A stretch of 64,000 nucleotides of DNA from DASVEG01 sp035540495 (GCA_035540495.1 DATLGL010000035.1:1-64000); one strand, 5' to 3'; counted from the stretch's first letter, positions 54,616-63,961 are shown. Notes: generated from the sequence alone by a model not told the origin. Numbers and translations: made by a program.

Positions 54616-57252
54616 TTACCCGCGTAGGAGCGGGGAACCGTCGACGAGCACCGCGACCGGCAGCGGGCCGACGATGTCCGCGACGGGCAACGTCGACGCG
54701 TCCGGAAGGACGACCGCCGTCGCACCGTCGAGGTTCCCTCGGAGCGGGAAGCGCACGGTCACGACGACGAGAGCGCCGCGGGCGCGGGAGAACGCGATCA
54801 CCCGTTCGGCGTCGACGCCCTCGACCCGAAGCGGTTCGTATCCGGCGTCGGCGTCGAACAGCTCGGGGCGCTCCGCGCGGAGCGTCAGGAGGCGGTCGAT
54901 CAGCCAGAGCTTCGGGGTGCCGGGATCGTCGGCCAGCTCGAGTCGCTTCGCTGCGTCGTCCGCCGTCATCGAGCGAACCTCGGTGACGAGGCGGCGGCGC
55001 AACTCGTAGTCGACGGGGCGGCGGTTGTCGGGGTCGACCAGGCTGAGGTCCCACAGCTCGGTGCCCTGGTAGACGTCGGGGACGCCGGGACTCGTGAGCT
55101 TCCACGTCGTCTGCACGAGCGAGTTGGCCCGACCGGCGCCGAGAAGACGTTGCTCCGTGAGGAACGACTCGACCTCCCGCCGGAAGTCGTCGTCGTGGAG
55201 GATCGCAGCGCCGAAGGCCTGGAGCGCCTCGTCGTAGTCGGGCACCGGATCGATCCACGACGTGTGCGACTTGGCTTCCTTGGCCGCCTTCTCCATGTAC
55301 GCCGTGATCCGCTCGGGCGTGATCGGCCACGCACCGACGATCACTTGGTAGAGGAGGTACTCGGCGTTGCGATCGGGCCAGCGCTGCTCGTCGCCGCGAC
55401 GGTGACGGTCGTTGAGGTGCGCCCACCGCCAGGCCGCCTCCTCCCAGGCACCGGGGATCTCCGACAGGCACGCCAACCGCGCCCGCACGTCTTCGCTCCG
55501 CTTGGTGTCGTGGGTGGACGACCCGAGGAGCGAACGGCTCGACGGATCGGCGGTGCGGCGAGCGTGGAACTCGTCGACCGACATGCCGACGTCTCCGGGA
55601 TCGCCGCCGACCTCGTTGAGCGAGACCATCCGGTTGTACCGGTAGAACGCGGTGTCTTCCACCGCCTTCGCCATGACCGGCGAGCTCACCTGCTGGAACC
55701 GAACCGCGAGCTCGTGCGCGTACTGCCCCTCGACGCGGAGCAGGAGGATGTCGCCGAGGAACCGGAACAGCTCCGGCTCGAGATCGGGCCGTCGCTCGGC
55801 CGCGATCCGTGTCGCCCTGTCGACCCGCTCGACGTCGACCTCCGACGGCTCGTCGTCCGGCCGCACGTAGGTGCGGTAGGCGTCGAACGCGGCGATCGTC
55901 TCGCGCAGCGCGTCGCGCAGCTGCGATCGGGTGTAGTCGCGGTGGCGCCGGTTGCCCTCGGCGATCAAGACGAACAGCTCGGTGAGCCGCTCGATGTCGG
56001 CGGCGAGCACCGAGCGCATGATCTCGTGCTTCGCGGCGTAGGCGAGGTCTTCGAAGTGCGTGCTCTCGCCGGAGAAGCGGGTGTAGGCGGAGGTGAGCGC
56101 CTCCTCGCCGGCCGGGTCGACGAGGGCGTTGTTCGCCTGGACGAGGAAGTCGTAACCGCTCGTGCCCTCGATCGGCCACGACTCCGGGATCCGCTCGTCG
56201 CCTTCGAGGATCTTCTCGACGACGATGTAGGTGTCCGGCCCGGCCGCGGTCCGCAGGCGTTCGAGGTAGCCGAGAGGATCACGGAGCCCGTCGACGTGGT
56301 CGATGCGGAGGCCGGTGATCTCGCCGTCTCGCACGAGATCGAGGACGAGCGCGTGGGTGTCGTCGAAGACCTGCGGGTCTTCGATGCGGAGTGCGACGAG
56401 TGTGGTGATGTCGAAGAACCGGCGGTAGTCGAGCTCGCGGCCTGCGGTGCGCCAGAAGGCGAGCCGGTAGTTCTGGCGTGACAACAAGACATCCAGCACG
56501 TCGGGGTCTTCGTTGACCGCCTTGATCTCCTCGTCGACGGCGACCGCCAGCTCGTCGTTCGTCGACAGCAGCTCCTCGAGACGACCTCGGAGGACCTCCT
56601 TGTCGCGGTGGCGCTCGGTGACCGAGGAACGATCGGTGGCGAGCGCATGGGGCAGGCGGCCGAACGCCGTCGCGAGCGAGGCGAGCTCGTCGCTCTCCGT
56701 TCGTGACGCCGCGCGCTCGAGGACGTCGTCGAGCGTGCGGGGCGAGACCGGCACGTCGTTCTCGTAGTAGCGGACGACGAAGCTCCCGCCCTCGCGGACG
56801 AGCTGCAGCTCCCCCGCCTCGAGCACCCTGCCGTAGTGATCGCCGAGGATCGGGACGAGCACCTTCGTCGTGAGGCGCCGCTCGGGCGGGTCCCAGTCGA
56901 TGTCGAAGTAGGCCGCGTACTGGCTCGAAGGCCCGTTCTCGAGCACGTCCCACCACCACGAGTTCTCACGTCCGGAGATCGCCATGTGGTTCGGGACGAT
57001 GTCGAGGATGTGGCTCATCCCATGCGCGCGCAGCGCGTCGCACAGCCGACGGTGGCCCTCTGCGCCGCCGAGCTCCTCGTTCAGCCGGCCGTGGTCGACG
57101 ACGTCGTAGCCGTGGGTGCTCCCCGGCGCCGCCTGGAGGTACGGCGAGCAGTAGAGGTGGCTGATGCCGAGATCGGCGAGGTAGGGGACGATCGCCGCCG
57201 CGTCGTCGAACGTGAACCCCGCGTGCAGCTGCACGCGGTACGTCGCACGCAC
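54616..57252 (-). CDS. treY: Malto-oligosyltrehalose synthase
   Basis: The 878-residue GH13 enzyme converts the reducing end of an alpha-1,4-glucan to an alpha,alpha-1,1 link. ATYRVQLHAGFTFDDAAAIV is the N-terminus, then HILDIVPNHMAIS, GLRIDHVDGLRDPLGY near residue 320, VEKILEGDE and the long helical insertion typical of TreY, ending in KLTSPGVPDVYQGTELWD. GTG at 57252 overlaps the glgX stop by one base (TAGTG). Length is somewhat above the usual 720-820. Confidence 0.95.
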   Translation of the reverse strand: MRATYRVQLHAGFTFDDAAAIVPYLADLGISHLYCSPYLQAAPGSTHGYDVVDHGRLNEELGGAEGHRRLCDALRAHGMSHILDIVPNHMAISGRENSWWWDVLENGPSSQYAAYFDIDWDPPERRLTTKVLVPILGDHYGRVLEAGELQLVREGGSFVVRYYENDVPVSPRTLDDVLERAASRTESDELASLATAFGRLPHALATDRSSVTERHRDKEVLRGRLEELLSTNDELAVAVDEEIKAVNEDPDVLDVLLSRQNYRLAFWRTAGRELDYRRFFDITTLVALRIEDPQVFDDTHALVLDLVRDGEITGLRIDHVDGLRDPLGYLERLRTAAGPDTYIVVEKILEGDERIPESWPIEGTSGYDFLVQANNALVDPAGEEALTSAYTRFSGESTHFEDLAYAAKHEIMRSVLAADIERLTELFVLIAEGNRRHRDYTRSQLRDALRETIAAFDAYRTYVRPDDEPSEVDVERVDRATRIAAERRPDLEPELFRFLGDILLLRVEGQYAHELAVRFQQVSSPVMAKAVEDTAFYRYNRMVSLNEVGGDPGDVGMSVDEFHARRTADPSSRSLLGSSTHDTKRSEDVRARLACLSEIPGAWEEAAWRWAHLNDRHRRGDEQRWPDRNAEYLLYQVIVGAWPITPERITAYMEKAAKEAKSHTSWIDPVPDYDEALQAFGAAILHDDDFRREVESFLTEQRLLGAGRANSLVQTTWKLTSPGVPDVYQGTELWDLSLVDPDNRRPVDYELRRRLVTEVRSMTADDAAKRLELADDPGTPKLWLIDRLLTLRAERPELFDADAGYEPLRVEGVDAERVIAFSRARGALVVVTVRFPLRGNLDGATAVVLPDASTLPVADIVGPLPVAVLVDGSPLLRG

Positions 57253-59372
57253 TAGCCCCTCCGACGCAGGAGCGCCACGACGGAGCGCGACGCCATCGGC
57301 ACCGCGTCGCCGTTCTCGTACACCCGGCTCCCCTCCGGGGCGAGCGGGTCGTTGGTGTCGAAGACCAGCTCCCACGGCCCTTCCGGGTACTCCGCCGGCA
57401 GCTTGAACTCCATCGGCTCGTGGTGGGCCGAGAAGAGCAGGAGCAGCGAGTCGTCGACGATGCGCTCGCCCGTCGGGCCCCGTGAAGGGATGGCGTCGCC
57501 GTTGAGGAACACGCCGAGGACCTTGGCGAACCCGACGTCCCAGTCTTCGTCGCTCATCTCCGTCCCGTCGGGGTTCAGCCAGGCGATGTCCTTCTCCGCG
57601 CTGCCGCGGATCGGCCGGCCCTGGAACCACCGGCGCCGGCGCAGCACCGGGTGGGCCCGCCGGAAGTCCATCAGCCGGCGGGTGAAGCCGAGCAGGTCGA
57701 GGTGCTCCTGGGTGTTCGTCCAGTCGAACCAGGAGATCTCGTTGTCCTGGCAGTACGCGTTGTTGTTGCCGCCTTGGGTGCGGCCCATCTCGTCGCCACC
57801 GAGCAGCATCGGCACGCCCTGCGACAGGAACAACGTGGCGAGGAAGTTGCGCTTCTGGCGCTCCCGGAGCTCGCACACCTCCGGATCGTCGGTCGGCCCC
57901 TCCGCTCCGTGGTTCCACGAGCGGTTGTGGCTGTCGCCGTCGTTGTTGCCCTCGCCGTTCGCCTCGTTGTGCTTGTCGTTGTACGACACGAGGTCGTTGA
58001 GGGTGAAGCCGTCGTGGGCGGTGATGAAGTTGATCGACGCGCCGGGCCGGCGGTCGTCGCCGTAGAGATCGGAGCTGCCGGTGATGCGGTACGCGAACTC
58101 GCCGAGGCCCGCTTCCTGGCCCCGCCAGTAGTCGCGGATCGTGTCGCGGTACTTGCCGTTCCACTCCGACCAGAGGGGCGGGAAGTTGCCGACCTGGTAG
58201 CCGCCCTCGCCGACGTCCCACGGCTCGGCGATGAGCTTCACGCCGCTCACGATGGGGTCCTGCTGGACGAGGTCGAAGAACGCCGACAGCCGATCGACAT
58301 CGTGGAGCTCGCGCGCCAGCGTCGATGCCAGGTCGAACCGGAAGCCGTCGACGTGCATCTCGGTCACCCAGTACCGCAGCGAGTCCATGATCAGCTGCAG
58401 GACGTTCGGGTGGCGCATGTTCAGGCTGTTGCCGGTGCCCGTGTAGTCCATGTAGTACCGGGCGTCGCCCTCGACGGTCCGGTAGTACGACACGTTGTCG
58501 ATGCCCTTGAACGACAGCGTCGGCCCGAGGTGGTTGCCCTCTGCGGTGTGGTTGTAGACGACGTCGAGGATCACCTCGATGCCCGCCTCGTGCAGGGCCT
58601 TGACCATCTGCTTGAACTCGGTCACCTGCTGGCCGTCGGTGCCGCTCGCCGAGTAGGCGTGGTGCGGCGCGAAGTACCCGATCGAGTTGTAACCCCAGTA
58701 GTTGTGCAGGCCCTTGTCCTGGAGGATGTGGTCGTCGACGAACTGGTGGATCGGCAGGAGCTCCACTGCGGTCACGCCGAGCAGGACGAGGTGCTCGATC
58801 GCCTCTGGCGTGGCGAGCGCGGCGTAGGTGCCGCGCAGGTGCTCGGGGATGCCGGGATGTTGCTTGGTGAAGCCCTTGACGTGGACCTCGTAGATCATCG
58901 TCTCGTGGAGCGGCGTGCCGGGCCGGCGGTCGTCGCCCCAGTCGAAGTCGTCCGCGACGACCACCGACTTCGGTACGAACGCCGCGCTGTCCGCGTCGTT
59001 GAACGAGAGGTCCTTCTCCTCGGCGTCAAACGAGTAGCCGTAGACGCTCTCGTTCCACTGGAAGTCGCCGTCGATCGCCTTGGCGTAGGGATCGAGCAGG
59101 ACCTTGTTCGGGTTGAACCGGTGACCGTTCTGGGGGTCGAACGGGCCGTGGACCCGGAAGCCGTAGCGCTGGCCGACCTTCGCTCCGGGGACGTAGCCGT
59201 GGAAGCGATGGGCCGTCACCTCCGGCAGGGTGAGGCGGGTCTCGTTGCCGCTCTCGTCGAAGAGGCAGAGCTCGATGCGCTCGGCGTGCTCGCTGAAGAT
59301 CGAGAAGTTCGTTCCCTCCGCGTCCGGAGTCGCGCCGAGGGGATAGGGACGGCCAGGCCAGATGTCAACCAT
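57252..59372 (-). CDS. glgX: Glycogen debranching enzyme GlgX/TreX
   Basis: The 706-residue isoamylase-type GH13 enzyme removes alpha-1,6 branches. An N-terminal CBM48 (residues about 10-110) is followed by VILDVVYNHTAEGNHLGP, MHVDGFRFDLASTLARE (catalytic Asp), LIAEPWDVGEGGYQVG (acid/base Glu) and FITAHDGFTLNDLVSYN. It feeds debranched maltodextrin to TreY and TreZ. The ATG follows 32 bases after the GerMN gene; a GGGG/CCCC symmetric element lies between. Confidence 0.96.
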   Translation of the reverse strand: MVDIWPGRPYPLGATPDAEGTNFSIFSEHAERIELCLFDESGNETRLTLPEVTAHRFHGYVPGAKVGQRYGFRVHGPFDPQNGHRFNPNKVLLDPYAKAIDGDFQWNESVYGYSFDAEEKDLSFNDADSAAFVPKSVVVADDFDWGDDRRPGTPLHETMIYEVHVKGFTKQHPGIPEHLRGTYAALATPEAIEHLVLLGVTAVELLPIHQFVDDHILQDKGLHNYWGYNSIGYFAPHHAYSASGTDGQQVTEFKQMVKALHEAGIEVILDVVYNHTAEGNHLGPTLSFKGIDNVSYYRTVEGDARYYMDYTGTGNSLNMRHPNVLQLIMDSLRYWVTEMHVDGFRFDLASTLARELHDVDRLSAFFDLVQQDPIVSGVKLIAEPWDVGEGGYQVGNFPPLWSEWNGKYRDTIRDYWRGQEAGLGEFAYRITGSSDLYGDDRRPGASINFITAHDGFTLNDLVSYNDKHNEANGEGNNDGDSHNRSWNHGAEGPTDDPEVCELRERQKRNFLATLFLSQGVPMLLGGDEMGRTQGGNNNAYCQDNEISWFDWTNTQEHLDLLGFTRRLMDFRRAHPVLRRRRWFQGRPIRGSAEKDIAWLNPDGTEMSDEDWDVGFAKVLGVFLNGDAIPSRGPTGERIVDDSLLLLFSAHHEPMEFKLPAEYPEGPWELVFDTNDPLAPEGSRVYENGDAVPMASRSVVALLRRRG

Positions 59373-59404
59373 GTCGGGGCGTATCTACCCCGCCGCCGCT
59401 GCGC

Positions 59405-60034
59405 TCAGGCTGGTCCGTTCGCCGGGGTCGGCGGCAGCGGTGCGATCGCAGGGAAGTCGTCCCGGTTCACGGGGTCCGAGGTGACGGTGCCGTCCGGCAG
59501 CGGAACGGCCACGGAGGCGCCACCGACCGTGAACTTCACGCCCTGCACGCCCTCGATGCCCGTCATGGTGAACACGATCTGACCGATCGCGAGCCGGAGC
59601 TCGAGGGTCGGCACGGCCGCGACGTCGGAGGTGAGGTCGACGTTGACGATGTCCGGAGCGGGCCGGCTGACGGTCGCCTGCGTCGTCGGGTTGATCGCCG
59701 TGCGCACGCCGTTCACCGCCTCCTCGTCGGTCGGACCCTCGAGGAGCGCGTTGATCACCCGGATCGGCGTCGGCGGATCGGGCACCGCCCGCGGCGCGGG
59801 GTGGAGCCGCTCGCCGACCAGGTAGTACACCGCGACGTTCACCCGGTCGACCGACGGCGTCGACGGCGCTCCGGGCTGGGGCAGCGGCGGCCCCTCGTCG
59901 AGCAGCCCGTACGGCACGTCCTCCACCGCGAGCGGGCGCGGACGGTCGTCGGGCTGCACGCCGCAGCCCGGGCCGGCGACCACTGCGATCGTGAGCAGGC
60001 CGAACAGCGAGAGAAGCCTGACGCCGAGCTTCAT
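59405..60034 (-). CDS. GerMN-domain lipoprotein (LpqB-like, without propeller)
   Basis: The 209-residue protein has a signal peptide with lipobox PGCG (Cys near residue 26) and a GerMN domain at about 60-180 (VAVYYLVGERLHPAPRAVPD, RVINALLEGPTDEEAVNGVRTAI, VNVDLTSD, IVFTMTGIEGVQGVKFTVGG). In mycobacteria, LpqB follows mtrA-mtrB and carries a further beta-propeller; only the GerMN part exists here. ATG overlaps the sensor-kinase stop (ATGA), so it is probably an outer partner of the kinase. Confidence 0.86.
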   Translation of the reverse strand: MKLGVRLLSLFGLLTIAVVAGPGCGVQPDDRPRPLAVEDVPYGLLDEGPPLPQPGAPSTPSVDRVNVAVYYLVGERLHPAPRAVPDPPTPIRVINALLEGPTDEEAVNGVRTAINPTTQATVSRPAPDIVNVDLTSDVAAVPTLELRLAIGQIVFTMTGIEGVQGVKFTVGGASVAVPLPDGTVTSDPVNRDDFPAIAPLPPTPANGPA

Positions 60035-61419
60035 GACAGCTTCGGCAGCTCCACGACGAATCGGGCCCCGGTGCCGCCGGATACGTCTTCGACCCAGACC
60101 CGCCCGCCGTGGAGCCGGACGTGTTCGGCCACGAGCGCGAGGCCGAGCCCGGTGCCGCTGCCCGCGCCCCTGCGGCCTGCCGCGCTGCCCCGGAAGAAGC
60201 GCTCGAAGACGTGGGCCCGCTCCTCCTCCCGCACGCCGGGCCCCGCGTCCTCGACCGCCACCCGGACGAGGCCGTCGGCATGCTCGACGCGAACGCACGT
60301 GGCCCCGCCGCCGTAGGCCGCGGCGTTCTCGACGAGGTTGCCGATCACCCGCTCGAGGCGCCGCTTGTCGCCGAGCACGCGGGCATCGCCGTCCGTGGCG
60401 CCGCTCACCAGCGGGACGTCGCCGGCGCTGCGGCCCAACGCGTGGCGCACGAGCTCGGTGAGGTCGACCTCCTCGAGCTGGAGCTCAGAGACTCCGGCAT
60501 CGGCGCGCGAGATCTCGAGCAGGTCTTCGACGAGACGTTGGAAGCGGCGGACATCGGCGTCGAGGAGGTCGAGCGCGGCCTGGGCGCGAACAGACAGCTC
60601 GTCCCGCCGGGCCTTCAGCACGTCGAGCGACGTCGCGAGCGTCGTCAGCGGCGACCGGAGCTCGTGGCTGACGTCCGACGCGAAGCGGGCGTCACGCCTG
60701 AGGCGTTCCGACAGCGCGTCGACCATCGAGTTGAACGACTGGGCGAGCGGCGCGATGTCGCGATCGGACACCGGACCGAGGCGGATGTCCATGTTGCCCC
60801 TCGCGATCGCCGCGGCCGCCTCCGACACCGAGGTGAGGGGCCGGAGGACGCGACGGCTCACCCAACGACCCACCAGCGCGCCGCCCATCGTCGTGAGGAG
60901 CGCGGCACCGGAGAGCGACCAGGCAAGGATGCTGAGCGTGCGGTCGGTCTCCGCGAGCGAGAACGCCTCGTAGAACTCCGCTTCGACGCGCGGGATCGGA
61001 ACCCCGACCGCGAGCCATGCCCGGCCGCCGAACTCGAAGCGCTGCCTCCCGGGTCGCCCCTCGGCCACTCGCTCCCGGAGTCGTTCGGGGATGGCATCGC
61101 CGCCGATGAAGAGCGAGTTGGCGAACCACCGATCGTCGTGGCGCACGACGACACCCTCGGACGAAGGCGTCTCGAGCGACGACAGCACGCGGCCGAGGTC
61201 GGACCGCGCCCGCAGGCCGTCGCGGACCAATCGGGCGTTGAGGTAGGCACGGCTGGTCGCCGAGTCCTCCTGCTGGTCGACGAGCGAGTTGCGCACCAGC
61301 GCGTACGTGAGGAACGACAGCACCGCCGACATCGCGAGGGCGCCGAGGGCGAAGGCGACCGTCACACGAGCGCGGAGGCCGAGCTTTCGCTGGGGCTCGA
61401 GCGCGCCAGGAGCGGTCAC
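60031..61419 (-). CDS. Sensor histidine kinase (MtrB-like)
   Basis: The 462-residue kinase has transmembrane helices at about 20-43 and 165-185 flanking a 120-residue extracellular sensor, then HAMP (about 185-240), HisKA with the phosphorylated His in ASDVSHELRSPLTTL, and HATPase_c with NLVENAAAYGGG, VEDAGPGV and GTGLGLALVAEHV. The GTG start overlaps the response regulator stop. With the GerMN lipoprotein it forms an MtrAB-LpqB-type cassette that in other actinobacteria senses cell wall state and division. Confidence 0.92.
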   Translation of the reverse strand: MTAPGALEPQRKLGLRARVTVAFALGALAMSAVLSFLTYALVRNSLVDQQEDSATSRAYLNARLVRDGLRARSDLGRVLSSLETPSSEGVVVRHDDRWFANSLFIGGDAIPERLRERVAEGRPGRQRFEFGGRAWLAVGVPIPRVEAEFYEAFSLAETDRTLSILAWSLSGAALLTTMGGALVGRWVSRRVLRPLTSVSEAAAAIARGNMDIRLGPVSDRDIAPLAQSFNSMVDALSERLRRDARFASDVSHELRSPLTTLATSLDVLKARRDELSVRAQAALDLLDADVRRFQRLVEDLLEISRADAGVSELQLEEVDLTELVRHALGRSAGDVPLVSGATDGDARVLGDKRRLERVIGNLVENAAAYGGGATCVRVEHADGLVRVAVEDAGPGVREEERAHVFERFFRGSAAGRRGAGSGTGLGLALVAEHVRLHGGRVWVEDVSGGTGARFVVELPKLS

Positions 61420-62108
61420 GGCTGGAGCTTGTAGCCGAGTCCCCGGACGGTCACGACGTAGCTGGGCTCCGCGGCGTCGGGCTCGATCTTCGCCCGGAGG
61501 CGGCGCACGTGGACGTCGACGAGACGCCCGTCACCGAAGTACCCGTACCCCCAGACCCGGTCGAGCAGCTGCTCTCGACTGAGGACCTTGTTCGGGTTCG
61601 CCGCCAGCTCGCACAGGAGGCGGAACTCGGTCTTCGTGAGGTGCACCTGCTCGCCGCTCCGGCGCACCTCGCCCGCCTCCGGCGACACCTCGAGATCCCC
61701 GAAGCGCAGGACCGCCGGCGTCGACGAGTCGGCGGCCTTCGCTCGGCGCAACAGCGCTCGGATGCGGGCCGACAGCTCCGTCGCGACGAACGGCTTCGTG
61801 ACGTAGTCGTCCGCCCCCGCTTCGAGGCCGGTGACGACGTCGGTCGTGTCGCCTCGAGCGGTCACCATGATCACGGGGACGTCGCTCGTCTCCCGGATCT
61901 CCCGGCACACCTCGAACCCGTCGACCCCCGGGAGCATCACGTCGATCAGGACGACGTCGACGCTCCCGACCGGCTCCGCCCGGAACAGGTCGAGCGCAGC
62001 CTCGCCGCTCTCCGCCTCGACGACGTCGAAGCCCTCGTCTTCGAGGGCGAGGCGCATCGCCGAGCGGATGCGTTCGTCGTCTTCGACCGCGAGGATGCGA
62101 GCCGCCAT
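61416..62108 (-). CDS. OmpR/PhoB-family response regulator (MtrA-like)
   Basis: From the ATG at 62108 the protein has 230 residues. The receiver domain begins ARILAVEDDERIRSAM and has the phospho-accepting Asp in VVLIDVMLPGVDG, the Thr in VTARGD and Lys in YVTKPF. The winged-helix effector domain (about 130-228) contains LTKTEFRLLCELAANPNKV, VWGYGYFGDGRLVDVHVRRLR and VRGLGYKL. An upstream in-frame GTG is possible. No Shine-Dalgarno or -10 box is clear. Confidence 0.93.
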   Translation of the reverse strand: MAARILAVEDDERIRSAMRLALEDEGFDVVEAESGEAALDLFRAEPVGSVDVVLIDVMLPGVDGFEVCREIRETSDVPVIMVTARGDTTDVVTGLEAGADDYVTKPFVATELSARIRALLRRAKAADSSTPAVLRFGDLEVSPEAGEVRRSGEQVHLTKTEFRLLCELAANPNKVLSREQLLDRVWGYGYFGDGRLVDVHVRRLRAKIEPDAAEPSYVVTVRGLGYKLQP

Positions 62109-62150
62109 CGACACCATCGTGGCAGCCCCAGGCGCGAAGGGTCTGCCGCG

Positions 62151-62543
62151 TCAGCTGGCGAAGGCGTCTTCGCGGTCGTGGTCGAAGGGGACCACGAACC
62201 ACACCGTCTTGCCGTCGGGGCGGCCCTCGACACCCCACGACGTCGACAGCGTCTGCACGAGGTGGAGCCCGCGACCGCTCGTGGACTCCGCCGGTGTGTG
62301 CCCGATCATCGGCGGGCGTTCGTTCGCGTCCTGCACCTCGACGCGCACGTGGTCGCGCTCGATCCAGATCCGGACGGCGAAGTCGGTGCGGGCGTGGAGC
62401 ACGGCGTTGGTGGCGAGCTCGCTCACGAGCAGGACCGCGAGGTCAGCGGAGACCCCGGCGGCGTCGAGCGTCCGGCGGAGGAACGAGCGCGCGACGCGCG
62501 GACTCGCCAAGTCGGGGGAAAACACCGCCTCCTCGTACGCCAC
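62151..62543 (-). CDS. RsbW-like ATP-binding anti-sigma/regulatory protein
   Basis: The 130-residue protein is a stand-alone HATPase_c_2 domain of the anti-sigma factor / SpoIIAB type: ASPRVARSFLRRTLDAAGV, VLLVSELATNAVLHARTDF (N-box), VRVEVQDANERPP and GRGLHLVQTLSTSWGVE (G2 box). It would bind ATP and may phosphorylate an anti-anti-sigma factor. TGGAGG eight bases before GTG fixes this start over a low-complexity extension. No sigma or anti-anti-sigma gene is adjacent. Confidence 0.87.
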   Translation of the reverse strand: MAYEEAVFSPDLASPRVARSFLRRTLDAAGVSADLAVLLVSELATNAVLHARTDFAVRIWIERDHVRVEVQDANERPPMIGHTPAESTSGRGLHLVQTLSTSWGVEGRPDGKTVWFVVPFDHDREDAFAS

Positions 62544-62666
62544 GAACCGAGTCCTCCAGGCGCGGCGCCGCTGCCGTTGTCGCCGCGGTTGCGCACTGTT
62601 CCCACGCTCAGCGGTCGACAAACAGGCTGTGACCGAGGCAACAGGGAGGGGTCGAAGAACCACGAA

Positions 62667-62694
62667 ACCCAGGTCGGGACGGGCCCGCCTGGGT
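62667..62694 (-). terminator. Hairpin terminator of tRNA-Ala
   Basis: ACCCAGG and CCTGGGT pair, extended inwards by CGGG/CCCG with one bulged base. TTTCGTGGTTC follows on the minus strand. It lies ten bases downstream of the tRNA 3' end. Confidence 0.7.
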
Positions 62695-62704
62695 CTCTAC
62701 GGCG

Positions 62705-62777
62705 TGGAGGTGATGGGATTTGAACCCACGGCCTCAGCATTGCGAACGCTGCGCTCTGCCAACTGAGCTACACCCCC
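62705..62777 (-). tRNA. tRNA-Ala (anticodon CGC)
   Basis: The 73-base sequence folds well: acceptor GGGGGTG/CACCTCC with the G3-U70 pair that identifies alanine tRNAs, D-loop with GTTGGCAG, anticodon stem CAGCG/TGCTG closing TTCGCAA, and T-stem GTGGG/CCCAT with loop TTCAAAT. The discriminator is A. CCA is not encoded. Confidence 0.95.
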
Positions 62778-62787
62778 GCGAGGTCGT

Positions 62788-63387
62788 TCAGGATAGCCCG
62801 CTCGTCCCGCCCTCCAACGCACGCTGCAAGCGCGCCTGCACGAGCGTCAGGGTGAGGTCGCTTCGGGTCCGCTCGAGCACCGCCCGCAGCGCGTCGGTGG
62901 TGCGGCGCAGCCCTCCGGTGATCGCGTCGGGGAAGTCGATGGTGACGAGCAGCTCGTACACGTCGTCCATCGACGCGAGCAGGTGCTCGGCATCGTCGAG
63001 GCTGCCGGCCCGAAGCCGGTCGAGGAGGTGCCGGCGCAGCTCACTCGCCGCCTCCGCCAGCCCGTTGAGCCACGCAGCAGGCTGCACGCCGATCGCGTCG
63101 TGACCCTCGAGGGGCGCCCGGGCGACCAGCGCCGCGGTGAGGCGGGCCTCTGCGTACTCCTTCTCCGCATCGTGCAGGAACCCGGCGAACGCGACGGACG
63201 GATGGGGCGCGAGCGCGGCTTGCGCCTCTCGAAGCGCGGTGCCGGCCTCGGCCGTGAGCTCGGCGGCTCGCTCCGTCTCGCCCCGGTGGATCGCCCGGAT
63301 GGCGAGGCCGCACGAACGGATGGTCCGGCGGCACGCCGGGAGCCCCGCCTCGCGCGCGAGGTGGGCCGCTTCCAGCTCTGCTCGCAC
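62788..63387 (-). CDS. Translin-family protein
   Basis: The 199-residue, all-helical protein resembles translin/TRAX: RRTIRSCGLAIRAIHRGETERA near residue 20, FLHDAEKEYAEARLTAALV near residue 70, and WLNGLAEAASELRRHLLDRLRAG near residue 106. Translins bind single-stranded nucleic acid, and some have RNase activity. A TRAX-like catalytic Glu set is not obvious apart from EKEYAEA. GTG is the first usable start, but homologous-looking helix (SRRDELAALAG) continues upstream, so the N-terminus is uncertain. It follows the membrane gene and precedes tRNA-Ala. Confidence 0.7.
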   Translation of the reverse strand: MRAELEAAHLAREAGLPACRRTIRSCGLAIRAIHRGETERAAELTAEAGTALREAQAALAPHPSVAFAGFLHDAEKEYAEARLTAALVARAPLEGHDAIGVQPAAWLNGLAEAASELRRHLLDRLRAGSLDDAEHLLASMDDVYELLVTIDFPDAITGGLRRTTDALRAVLERTRSDLTLTLVQARLQRALEGGTSGLS

Positions 63388-63448
63388 CGACCCGGCCAGA
63401 GCGGCCAGTTCGTCGCGGCGGGAGAGCGGCGGCGTCAGAGCCGTGAGG

Positions 63449-63961
63449 TCAGCTGCCGGAGCGGCGGTAGAGGAGCGCCGGCTCGGCCTGCGGAGCGGCG
63501 GTCGGGAGGAAGCGCACCTTCATCTCCCGCTCGGCCGCGAGGTTGCGCAGGTACACGAGCAGGGCGACATATCCGGCGAACAGGACGTCGAGCACCACGT
63601 GAACCGCCCAGAGCGCCCGCAACTGGGGCAGGAAGCCGAGGACCAGGGAGCCGGCCATCGCGACCAGCAGCCCGACGAAGACGTCGCGCCGGCGCTTGAC
63701 GGCGCGGCGGCTGCGGGCCAGACCACCAGGAAGCGAGGCGGCCTGACGGGGGCGAGCGGAAGGCGCCCGGTAGAGCGGGCCACCGGAGGCACGCATGGGG
63801 GCGGTGTAGCCGGCGGGCGAGGTGCGAGCGAGGGTGCGGAGCTGGCGGTTGAAGTCGGTGATCGAGCCCGAGGGTCGGTTCTCCGACCGAGCCCGGAGGA
63901 TCGGAGGAAGAAGGAACGCCGCCCAGATTGCTGCGAGCAGGATCAGAACCACTACACCCAA
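63449..63961 (-). CDS. Actinobacterial membrane protein with three hydrophobic segments
   Basis: The 170-residue protein starts VVVLILLAAIWAAFLLPPIL (one helix), has a basic/Pro-rich loop with SGSITDFNRQLRTLAR near residue 32, and two further helices at about 95-113 and 118-138. The layout N-terminal helix, cytoplasmic linker, helical hairpin is common in actinobacterial proteins of unknown function, but I cannot name this one. TTG at 63961 or GTG at 63952 is the start; AGGGG ten bases before the latter favours it slightly. It may be cut by nothing: it ends within the window, and its promoter is beyond it. Confidence 0.62.
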   Translation of the reverse strand: MGVVVLILLAAIWAAFLLPPILRARSENRPSGSITDFNRQLRTLARTSPAGYTAPMRASGGPLYRAPSARPRQAASLPGGLARSRRAVKRRRDVFVGLLVAMAGSLVLGFLPQLRALWAVHVVLDVLFAGYVALLVYLRNLAAEREMKVRFLPTAAPQAEPALLYRRSGS

